Shown here: in pieces, positions 8,949 through 16,996 of the stretch
Numbering within the stretch: the first letter of the stretch is position 1
Layout of the letters: every line of letters starts with the position of its first letter
Source: Conexibacteraceae bacterium
GTDB lineage: Bacteria > Actinomycetota > Thermoleophilia > Solirubrobacterales > Solirubrobacteraceae
Direction: 5' to 3'
Assembly: GCA_009785395.1 (NCBI GenBank)
Contig: WQWK01000010.1
Coordinates: 1 to 16,996, forward strand
DNA: 16,996 nt
Made by a program: the position numbers and the translations under genes
Notes under the pieces: model-generated
Told to the model about the DNA's origin: nothing
Seen by the model: only the letters and a program-made list of their open reading frames with translations
Databases searched by the model: none

Positions 8949-9896
8949 ATGGGCGACGACACAAAGACGACACAAACGGCTACAGAGTTGACACACGTGC
9001 CCACGACCCCCGAAGAACACCAGCTGGCACTCCGCGACCTGGTCGTGATCACCGGCTTCTCCGGCGCCGGCAAGTCCACGGCAATGGGCACCTTCGAGGA
9101 CGAGGGCTACTTCTGCGTGGACAACCTGCCCTCGGAGATGATCAGCTCGCTGATCGAGCTGTTCGCTCACACGGGCTCGAAGGTGGCTTACGCCGCGATC
9201 GTCTCCGATGTCCGGGCCGGCAGCTACTTCGAGGGCCTCTCGGCCGCACTCGATCGCATCCGGGAACTCGACGTCCCCTACAGCGTGTTGTTCCTCGAGG
9301 CCAGCGAGGAGACGCTCCAAACCCGCTACAAGGAGACACGCAGGCGCCATCCGCTCTCGCCGGACGGGAGTGTCGCCGACGGGATCGCCCGGGAGCGCGA
9401 GGCACTCGCGCCCCTGCGCGAGCGCGCCGACGTCGTCATCGACACGACCGGGATGACAGCGGCACAGCTGCGGCGCAAGCTCGAGGACGAGATGCTGCCC
9501 ACGCACACTCCCGGGCGGCTCGCCGTCACCTTCGAGAGCTTCGGCTTCAAGTACGGGCAGGCACGCGACCCCGATCTGATGTTCGACGTGCGCTTCCTTC
9601 CCAACCCGCACTACCAGCCGGACCTCCGGCCGCTCACCGGCCTCGATCCGAGCGTCGTCGAGTTCATCGACCGCGAAGGTGCCCTCACGCGCTTCTACGA
9701 CCATCTGCTGCCGCTGCTGGACTACCTGCTCCCGCAATACCTGGCAGAGGGCAAGGCGCACCTGGTGGTGGCGATCGGCTGCACCGGCGGACGCCACCGC
9801 TCCGTTGCCATCGCCCACCACCTGGCCGAGCGCTTCCAGCCGGCGCCCGAGTACGTCGTGCAGGTGATCGATCGCGACACCGACCGTCCCGCATGA
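8949..9896 (+). CDS. rapZ: RapZ/YvcJ family nucleotide-binding RNase adapter protein
   Basis: 315 aa from the ATG at 8949; the usual family length is about 285-300, so the first 29 residues (Thr-rich, MGDDTKTTQT) may be non-native and the GTG at 8997 is an alternative. The N-terminal P-loop domain begins LVVITGFSGAGKS (Walker A, Lys42), followed by GYFCVDNLP and, near the end of that domain, VIDTTG. The C-terminal domain has ESFGFKYG (196-203), DVRFLPNPHY (213-222) and the signature GCTGGRHRS (277-285). Known: E. coli RapZ directs RNase E to the GlmZ sRNA, while B. subtilis YvcJ hydrolyses GTP/ATP. In Actinobacteria the RNA partner is not settled, so only the family can be assigned. It starts 37 nt after uvrC on the same strand. 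The usual next genes, yvcK and whiA, are missing here. Confidence 0.95.
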   Translation: MGDDTKTTQTATELTHVPTTPEEHQLALRDLVVITGFSGAGKSTAMGTFEDEGYFCVDNLPSEMISSLIELFAHTGSKVAYAAIVSDVRAGSYFEGLSAALDRIRELDVPYSVLFLEASEETLQTRYKETRRRHPLSPDGSVADGIAREREALAPLRERADVVIDTTGMTAAQLRRKLEDEMLPTHTPGRLAVTFESFGFKYGQARDPDLMFDVRFLPNPHYQPDLRPLTGLDPSVVEFIDREGALTRFYDHLLPLLDYLLPQYLAEGKAHLVVAIGCTGGRHRSVAIAHHLAERFQPAPEYVVQVIDRDTDRPA

Positions 9897-9921
9897 CCCG
9901 GCCCGTCATGGTCTCGCCCTC

Positions 9922-10284
9922 ATGATCGATCACGTCGGTTTGAATGTCAGTGACCTCGAGCGCTCGGGCCGCTTCTACGACGCGCTTTTCTTCGCACTCG
10001 GCCTGCGGCGCGTCGTCGAGCTCGAGACGGCGATCGGATACGGGGTCACCGGCCCCGAGTTCTGGGTTGTGGTCAGTGGCGCTGTCCCGCAGCCGCACTA
10101 CGGCCACGTCGCGGTGAGCGCGGCCGGCAAGGCGGCGGTGGACGCAGCCCACCGTGCGGGTCTTGGGGCGGGCGGTGTCAACGAGGGCGCGCCCGGCCTG
10201 CGGCCGCATTACGGAAAGCGCTACTACGCGGCCTACCTGCGCGACCCTGACGGGCTCAAGGTCGAGGTCGTCTCGCGCCGCTGA
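9922..10284 (+). CDS. VOC (glyoxalase/bleomycin-resistance/dioxygenase) superfamily protein
   Basis: 120 aa from the ATG at 9922, 25 nt after rapZ. The sequence has the two beta-alpha-beta-beta-beta modules of a small VOC protein: MIDHVGLNVSDLERSGRFYD at the start, GHVAVSA in the middle and a terminal YLRDPDGLKVEVV. Likely metal ligands are His4, His62 and Glu115, the usual pattern, so a divalent metal enzyme or binding protein is expected. Members of this size cover glyoxalase I-like enzymes, dioxygenases, epimerases and resistance proteins, and sequence alone does not decide between them. Its place immediately before gap and the triose-phosphate genes makes detoxification of methylglyoxal, a by-product of triose phosphates, an attractive guess, but this is inference. 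It occupies the position where yvcK and whiA are usually found in Actinobacteria. Confidence 0.85.
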   Translation: MIDHVGLNVSDLERSGRFYDALFFALGLRRVVELETAIGYGVTGPEFWVVVSGAVPQPHYGHVAVSAAGKAAVDAAHRAGLGAGGVNEGAPGLRPHYGKRYYAAYLRDPDGLKVEVVSRR

Positions 10285-11417
<1,133 letters not shown>

Positions 11418-11454
11418 GGCCGGTTGACGAGGGACCAACAGGAGCCAAGCCAAG

Positions 11455-12624
<1,170 letters not shown>

Positions 12625-12630
12625 TGCCAT

Positions 12631-12762
12631 GAATCGAGATTCGACGGCAGCTTCGCGGCGTCTGGCCGCGCCTGGCGGGCGGCGGCGACACCGCCGTACC
12701 ACCAGTACGTCTTGTGTCACCGTCGCCCGCCAGCCACGCCCATCCACTCCCGAATCTGCTCG
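12631..12762 (+). promoter_or_regulatory. Large folded element in the pgk-tpiA intergenic region
   Basis: The 185-nt gap between pgk and tpiA contains a 20-bp stem (12672-12691 with 12714-12733; one G-T wobble and one mismatch). Inside its loop is a second 5-bp hairpin, CGTAC-CACCA-GTACG (12695-12709). Outside it, a 12-nt palindrome GAATCGAGATTC (12631-12642) can pair partly with CGAATCTGCTCG (12751-12762). This could be an attenuator, an RNA processing or stability element, or a small palindromic repeat of mobile origin. Function is unknown. The strong GGAGG for tpiA follows at 12799-12803. Confidence 0.7.
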
Positions 12763-12809
12763 CGAATTTACGATCCACGACACTGGGGACCTGAGCATGG
12801 AGGCACGCA

Positions 12810-13568
12810 TTGCCTGGTAGGACGCCGCTGATAGCCGGCAACTGGAAGATGAACAAGACGGTCGCGGAGGCCGAGGAGTTCATTCAGGCGCTGTTGCCGC
12901 GGGTGTCGACGGCGGACGGGGTCGACGTCGCGATCTGTCCGCCGTTCACGGCGCTGACGCCGATGGTCGACTCGACGCGCGGGTCGCGCGTGCAGGTGTT
13001 CGCCCAGACGATGCACCAGGCGCCCGATGGCGCCTACACGGGAGAGGTCTCGGCACCGATGCTCAGCGAGCTCGATGTGCACGGCGTGATCCTCGGGCAC
13101 TCCGAGCGCCGCCGGCTCTTCGCCGAGACCGACAAGGCACTGGCGCTGAAGGTCCCAGCCGCGCTCGAGGCGGGCCTCGTACCGATCCTGTGCGTCGGCG
13201 AGACCGAGGCTGAGCGCGAGGCCGGTGACACCGAGCGCACGCTGCGCCACCAGATCCAGGAGGGCCTCGCGAAGGTCGCCAGCGAGCAGCTCGCGAGCGT
13301 CACGGTCGCGTATGAGCCGATCTGGGCGATCGGTACCGGCAGGGTGGCAGAGCCTGAACAGGTACAGGAGGCGGCGGCCTTCATCCGCCTGCTGATCGCC
13401 GACCGCGTCCCGGAGCAGGCGCAGAGCGCCCGCATCCTCTATGGCGGCAGCGTGAACCCGGAGAACGCTAGCACCGTGCTGGCGCTGCCGGACGTCGACG
13501 GCGCGCTGGTCGGCGGCGCCAGCCTCGACGCGGCCGCCTTCGCCCAGATCGTCGCGGCGGCTGCCTGA
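12810..13568 (+). CDS. tpiA: Triose-phosphate isomerase
   Basis: 252 aa, usual length. Interconverts dihydroxyacetone phosphate and glyceraldehyde 3-phosphate. The start is TTG at 12810, decided by a perfect GGAGG (12799-12803) 6 nt upstream and by the canonical N-terminus reaching LIAGNWKMNKT. Catalytic residues are Asn11 and Lys13 (GNWKMN), electrophile His97 (LGHSERR) and base Glu169 (AYEPIWAIGTG). The phosphate loop YGGSVNPEN (211-219) and the C-terminal GALVGGASL are intact. The usual AQNMH motif reads AQTMH here, a mild variation outside the active residues. Its stop overlaps the gpmI start by one base (TGATG), indicating translational coupling. In many Actinobacteria secG follows tpiA; here gpmI does. 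Confidence 0.98.
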   Translation: MPGRTPLIAGNWKMNKTVAEAEEFIQALLPRVSTADGVDVAICPPFTALTPMVDSTRGSRVQVFAQTMHQAPDGAYTGEVSAPMLSELDVHGVILGHSERRRLFAETDKALALKVPAALEAGLVPILCVGETEAEREAGDTERTLRHQIQEGLAKVASEQLASVTVAYEPIWAIGTGRVAEPEQVQEAAAFIRLLIADRVPEQAQSARILYGGSVNPENASTVLALPDVDGALVGGASLDAAAFAQIVAAAA

Positions 13569-15172
13569 TGCCTGCGGTCGACACGCTCGAAACGGTTGAT
13601 GTGCCCGAAACGGAGACGAGTGTGGAGCCGCTGCCGGGTGGCCCCGCTGGGCCCCCGGCAGCATCGTGCGTGCTGGTCGTCCTCGACGGCTGGGGACTCG
13701 CGCCGGCTGGGCCCGGCAACGCGATCTCGCTCGCCCGGACCCCGGTCTTCGACGAGCTATGGGCCCGCCACCCGCACACGACGCTGACCGCCTGCGGCCT
13801 GGCGGTGGGGCTGCCCGACGGTCAGATGGGCAACTCCGAGGTCGGCCACATGAACCTCGGTGCGGGCGCGGTGATCATGCAGGACCTCACCCGGATCGAC
13901 AAGGCTGTTGCCGATGGCGAACTCGCGGCCAACGCTGTTCTGCGAGCGGCCTTCACGGACATCCCCGCAGGGGGGCGCGTGCACCTGATCGGGCTCGTCT
14001 CCGACGGCGGCGTGCACTCCAGCATCGAGCATCTGGGTGCACTGATCGAGCTCGCCAGGGAGCTCGGTGTCGAGGACCTCGTGATCCATGCCTTCACCGA
14101 CGGTCGCGACACGCTGCCGCACTCGGGCGCCGGCTTCCTCGAGCAGGTCGAGCGCTGGACGGCCGAGGCAGGCGTCGGCCGCGTCGGCAGCGTCATCGGC
14201 CGCTACTACGCGATGGACCGCGACCGGCGCTGGGACCGCGTTCAGCTGGCCTACGACCTGCTGGTCCACGGAAGCGCCGCGCATCACGCCGATACGGCCG
14301 CGCAGGCTGTGCGCGATGCTTACGAGCGCGGCGAGACCGACGAGTTCGTCACGCCGGTGACGGTCGGTGGGGAGGCGCGCATCCGTCCAGGCGACAGTGT
14401 CGTCGCCTTCAACTTCCGGCCCGACCGCATGCGCGAGATCACGCTCGCGCTGGCCGATGCGGCGTTCACCGAGATCGACCGCACCGGCGCGCCGGTCGCC
14501 GAGCGGTACGCGACGATGACCGAGTACGAGGAGGACTGGAGCTTTCCGGTCGCGTTCCCGCCGGCGCGCCCCGAGGTCACGCTGCCGCAGGTGATCGCCG
14601 CCCACGGCGGACGGCAGCTGCACGTCGCCGAAACCGAGAAGTACCCCCATGTCACCTATTTCTTCGCGGGCGGCGAGGAGACGCCGGAATTGGGCGAGCG
14701 GCGCGAGCTGGTGCCCTCCCCGCGAGACGTGCCCACCTACGACTACAAGCCCGAGATGAGCGCGCCCGAGGCCGCGGCCGCCTTCGTTGCGGCCTGGAAG
14801 GAGGACGCGCCGACCTTCGGGATCATCAACTTCGCCAACGCCGACATGGTCGGGCACACGGGCGTGATCCCGGCTGCGGTGCAGGCGGTTGAGACCGTCG
14901 ATAGCTGCCTGGGTGAGGTCGTGCGGGCCGTCCAGGAAACGGGCGGGGTGCTGCTGATCACGGCCGACCACGGAAACTCCGACCACATGCTGGAGCCCGA
15001 CGGCAGCCCCAACACCGCGCACTCGCTGAACCCGGTCCCCGTGATCGTGACGGCGCCGGGGCTGACGCTGCGCGCGGGCGGTGTGCTGGCGGACGTCGCG
15101 CCGACGATCCTGCAGCTGCTCGGGTACGAGCAACCCGCCGAGATGACGGGCGTTTCGCTGATCGCCGGCTGA
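13568..15172 (+). CDS. gpmI: 2,3-bisphosphoglycerate-independent phosphoglycerate mutase
   Basis: 534 aa; converts 3- to 2-phosphoglycerate with two Mn ions and a phosphoserine intermediate. Metal/catalytic residues: Asp40 (VVLDGWG), nucleophile Ser90 (GNSEVGHMNLGAG), Asp426 and His430 (NADMVGH), Asp467/His468 (TADHGN), His485 (NTAHSLNP). Substrate residues: His150 (SDGGVHS), Arg180-Asp181 (TDGRD), Arg212 (IGRYYAMDRD), Arg284/Arg287 (FRPDR) and Lys358 (TEKYPH). About 33 extra residues precede the point where family members usually start; this acidic, Pro/Gly-rich leader comes from the ATG coupled to the tpiA stop. Shorter in-frame GTG starts (13621, 13669) exist, so the leader may be untranslated. 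It completes the triose-phosphate to 2-phosphoglycerate run. A very strong hairpin follows 17 nt after the stop. Confidence 0.97.
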   Translation: MPAVDTLETVDVPETETSVEPLPGGPAGPPAASCVLVVLDGWGLAPAGPGNAISLARTPVFDELWARHPHTTLTACGLAVGLPDGQMGNSEVGHMNLGAGAVIMQDLTRIDKAVADGELAANAVLRAAFTDIPAGGRVHLIGLVSDGGVHSSIEHLGALIELARELGVEDLVIHAFTDGRDTLPHSGAGFLEQVERWTAEAGVGRVGSVIGRYYAMDRDRRWDRVQLAYDLLVHGSAAHHADTAAQAVRDAYERGETDEFVTPVTVGGEARIRPGDSVVAFNFRPDRMREITLALADAAFTEIDRTGAPVAERYATMTEYEEDWSFPVAFPPARPEVTLPQVIAAHGGRQLHVAETEKYPHVTYFFAGGEETPELGERRELVPSPRDVPTYDYKPEMSAPEAAAAFVAAWKEDAPTFGIINFANADMVGHTGVIPAAVQAVETVDSCLGEVVRAVQETGGVLLITADHGNSDHMLEPDGSPNTAHSLNPVPVIVTAPGLTLRAGGVLADVAPTILQLLGYEQPAEMTGVSLIAG

Positions 15173-15189
15173 CCCCGTGGCTCTGCTGA

Positions 15190-15238
15190 GGTGAGGGGAA
15201 GGAAACCCACCGTGGTGGTGGGTTTCCTTCCCCTCACC
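15190..15238 (+). terminator. 22-bp perfect-stem hairpin closing the glycolytic operon
   Basis: Arms 15190-15211 and 15217-15238 are perfectly complementary over 22 bp around a 5-nt loop (GTGGT), starting 17 nt after the gpmI stop. The left arm is almost all purine with an AAACCC block. There is no T-tract after the stem, but stem length and position argue for a transcription terminator or 3'-end stabiliser separating gpmI from the next plus-strand gene. Confidence 0.8.
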
Positions 15239-15341
15239 CTGCCTGGCCCCGCCATCTCCACCCGCAGGTTGAGCAGGATCAACCCCCCGGATCAACTCCT
15301 GCGCCGATGTGCGAATGCCAGTGCTGATCGATGATCCTTGC
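15239..15341 (+). promoter_or_regulatory. Intergenic region upstream of the membrane protein/kinase pair
   Basis: After the hairpin, about 100 nt precede the next start. It contains a direct repeat GGATCAAC at 15276-15283 and 15289-15296 (13 nt apart), with an inverted GTTGA at 15268-15272. This is a possible regulator-binding site. No clear -35/-10 was identified, so its role as a promoter is inferred from position only. Confidence 0.3.
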
Positions 15342-15854
15342 ATGAGCACATCCACTTATCTCATCGATTCCGCCCTGGTCCTGATGGTTCTCCTTCAGAT
15401 CAAGGAGCGGACTCTCACAACCAAGCAGCTGGTGCGTCCGCTGATCATCCTCGGCATCGCCGTTGCCTCATATCTCCACGGCATCCCCACGGGGGGCAAC
15501 GACCTTCTCCTCGCCGGCGTGCTCGCCACGGTCGGCGGCATCATCGGCATCGCGAGCGGCATGACCGTGATCATGAACCGCCGCGCCGATGGCACGACCG
15601 GCTTCCGCGCCGGCTGGCTCTCCGGCATCCTCTGGGTGCTCGGCATGGGCTCGCGGTTCGCGTTCGCGTTCTGGACCAGCCACGGTGGCGCCAGCGTGAT
15701 CGGGAGCTTCAGCGCCGCCCACCAGATCACGAGCGCCGAGGCCTGGACCGTCGCGCTGCTGGCGATGGCGGTGTTCGAGATCTGCGGCCGCACAGTGGCG
15801 ATGGCGCTGCGCTGGGGCGCGATCGAGGGCAAGACGCTGCCGGCGGTGGCGTGA
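15342..15854 (+). CDS. Five-helix membrane protein, possibly CcdC/DUF1453-like
   Basis: 170 aa from the ATG at 15342 (MSTSTYLIDSALVL), which starts just before the first hydrophobic segment; an upstream in-frame GTG at 15309 would add 11 polar residues and is less likely. Five hydrophobic segments are visible at about 6-19, 31-48, 53-79, 88-112 and 134-158. The stretch LLQIKERTLTTKQLVRPLI after helix 1, and the conserved-looking GFRAGWLSGILWVLGMGSR, recall the CcdC/DUF1453 family of small membrane proteins, but this is a weak resemblance from memory. No catalytic motif was seen. The gene precedes a sensor histidine kinase by 37 nt on the same strand, so it may be a membrane partner of that two-component system. 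Function is unknown. Confidence 0.7.
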   Translation: MSTSTYLIDSALVLMVLLQIKERTLTTKQLVRPLIILGIAVASYLHGIPTGGNDLLLAGVLATVGGIIGIASGMTVIMNRRADGTTGFRAGWLSGILWVLGMGSRFAFAFWTSHGGASVIGSFSAAHQITSAEAWTVALLAMAVFEICGRTVAMALRWGAIEGKTLPAVA

Positions 15855-15891
15855 GCCGAAACGCTCCGGCAGGCCGTAAGGTCCACCGTTG

Positions 15892-16996
15892 ATGCTCCTC
15901 CTGAACGCGCTCAACCCCCGTGTTGCGACGCTGATCCGGCTCCTGGGCGGTGCCCTGGTCAGCTGGAGCGTGGTCAAGTCGAACCCCGCGCCCGCCTTTG
16001 GCGGGCGCGGGCTCGTTGTGCTGATCCTGTTGGTCATCGCGGTCGCGGCCTGGCTCGTCTGGACGCTGTGGTCCGCCGGCGAGCACGCGATGACCGCCGA
16101 CGTGTATGTGATCGCGATCGCCGGCGCGGCGCTGACGGCCGCTTCCCCGAGCAGCGCCGCGAGCGCCTTCACTTTCGTCGCGGCGATGGTCGCGGGGGTG
16201 CGCGCAGGGCTTCTGCAGGGACTCGGCGTCGCGGTGGTCAGCGGCGCAACGATCGCTACGGGCGGGATCATCTACAACCACAGCGCGGTCGGCGTGCTCG
16301 CCTACACGCTCGGGTTCGCAGCGGTCGCGTTGGGAGGTACGAACCTCCGCCAGCTGAACCTGCGGGCCGACCAGGCGGAGCTGCTGCTGGCGCAGACCCA
16401 GATGGCCCACGAGGAGCAGGTGCGATCCGCGCGACTCGAAGAGTCCGCGCGGATCGCACGCGATATCCACGACCTGCTCGCGCATTCGCTCGCCGGCCTG
16501 ACGATCCAGCTCGAGGCGACCGACGCGCTGCTGGCGCAGGGCGCGGAGACCGACGCGATCCGCGAACGGGTGCAGCGCGCGCGGGCGCTCGCGCGTGAGG
16601 GGCTGCAGGAGACGCGCCGTGCCGTCGGCGCGCTGCGCGGCGACCCGGTCGTGCCACCGCCGGAGGCGATCGCCGCGCTCGTGAAACAGTACGAGGCTCC
16701 GGCGCAGGTGAAGCTGACGGGCGACGAGACGCTGCTGGCCGGCCAGGTGGGGGAGACTGTCGTGCGTGTGGTCCAGGAGGCGCTCACCAACGTGCGCAAG
16801 CATGCACCGGACGCGGAGGTGCGGGTCGTGGTGAACGCCGATGCGCAGGAGGGTGTCGACGTGACCGTCGAAAATCGTGCGGCCGCGCCGGTCGCCGGCT
16901 CCGGCCTGGCGGCCACGGGCGGCGGCTACGGGCTGCGGGGCATGCGCGAGCGTGCGACCCAGCTTGGCGGGACGCTCGCCGCGGGCCCCACATCCG
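15892..16996 (+). CDS. NarL-type (HisKA_3) sensor histidine kinase, truncated at window edge
   Basis: An open frame of 368 codons from the ATG at 15892 with no stop before the right edge; AAGG about 10 nt upstream supports the start. The N-terminal membrane domain has about five hydrophobic segments (roughly 12-28, 40-60, 70-84, 92-125, 132-148). A coiled region (about 155-185, LRADQAELLLAQTQMAHEEQ) leads to the HisKA_3 dimerisation box RIARDIHDLLAHSL with phosphoacceptor His193. The HATPase_c domain shows the N-box EALTNVRKHA (Asn300) and G-box GGGYGLRGMRERA (343-355). Only the last part of the ATPase domain is missing. Known: such kinases pair with LuxR/NarL-type regulators, usually the next gene, which should lie just beyond the window. 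A 12-bp GC hairpin (15985-16011) lies within codons 31-40. Confidence 0.93.
   Translation, partial: MLLLNALNPRVATLIRLLGGALVSWSVVKSNPAPAFGGRGLVVLILLVIAVAAWLVWTLWSAGEHAMTADVYVIAIAGAALTAASPSSAASAFTFVAAMVAGVRAGLLQGLGVAVVSGATIATGGIIYNHSAVGVLAYTLGFAAVALGGTNLRQLNLRADQAELLLAQTQMAHEEQVRSARLEESARIARDIHDLLAHSLAGLTIQLEATDALLAQGAETDAIRERVQRARALAREGLQETRRAVGALRGDPVVPPPEAIAALVKQYEAPAQVKLTGDETLLAGQVGETVVRVVQEALTNVRKHAPDAEVRVVVNADAQEGVDVTVENRAAAPVAGSGLAATGGGYGLRGMRERATQLGGTLAAGPTS

Noticed and set aside
12629..12820. 63-codon open frame between pgk and tpiA
   Set aside because: It runs through the large hairpin, has an Arg/Ser/Thr-rich composition typical of non-coding GC-rich DNA, has no Shine-Dalgarno, and ends over the tpiA start.
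13757..15355. 532-codon open frame antisense to gpmI and crossing the terminator hairpin
   Set aside because: Shadow of gpmI; a protein spanning the 22-bp perfect stem is implausible and no domain is visible.

Overview
The window is high-GC DNA with tightly packed genes, frequent GTG/TTG starts and several features typical of high-GC Gram-positives: a furA-katG pair, a uvrC-rapZ-gap-pgk-tpiA neighbourhood, a CMRSHG-repeat lipoprotein, and leaderless-looking starts. It looks like an actinobacterial chromosome. The gpmI at the end of the glycolytic cluster and the lipoprotein/adaptor plus two-component module make Thermoleophilia (Solirubrobacterales/Conexibacter-like) my best guess, but that is inference without a database search. 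I see no mobile element, CRISPR array, tRNA or rRNA. No stretch longer than about 300 bases lacks a gene.

Layout. (1) 1-869, minus strand: a lipoprotein with a duplicated CMRSHG unit, followed after 1 nt by the N-terminus of a membrane-anchored, probably HlyD/peptidoglycan-binding adaptor that runs off the left edge. (2) 962-4144, plus strand: an OmpR-type response regulator and its HisKA histidine kinase, divergent from the lipoprotein. Then comes a second winged-helix regulator whose receiver has Asn in place of the phosphorylatable Asp, and a four-helix membrane protein. A strong hairpin closes this block against convergent katG. (3) 4218-6893, minus strand: furA-katG, an oxidative-stress operon with a recognisable furA promoter/operator. 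(4) 6986 (or 7043)-15172, plus strand: uvrC, rapZ, a small VOC-fold protein, then the lower-glycolysis run gap-pgk-tpiA-gpmI, ended by a 22-bp perfect-stem hairpin. (5) 15342-16996, plus strand: a five-helix membrane protein (weakly CcdC/DUF1453-like) and a NarL-type (HisKA_3) sensor kinase cut off by the right edge.

How it works together. The glycolytic genes cover triose-phosphate to 2-phosphoglycerate (TpiA, Gap, Pgk, GpmI) in one orientation with translational coupling (TGATG) between tpiA and gpmI. The usual actinobacterial yvcK and whiA genes between rapZ and gap are absent and a VOC protein sits there instead. FurA most likely represses its own operon and thereby controls KatG. The first two-component system probably controls the divergent lipoprotein/adaptor (export) genes.

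The items most worth a second look are the D-to-N pseudo-receiver regulator, a 48-bp palindrome centred on the first possible uvrC start codon, a large folded element in the pgk-tpiA gap, and the altered rapZ-gap neighbourhood. I found no clearly new multi-gene system. These are local, checkable oddities in otherwise recognisable genes.
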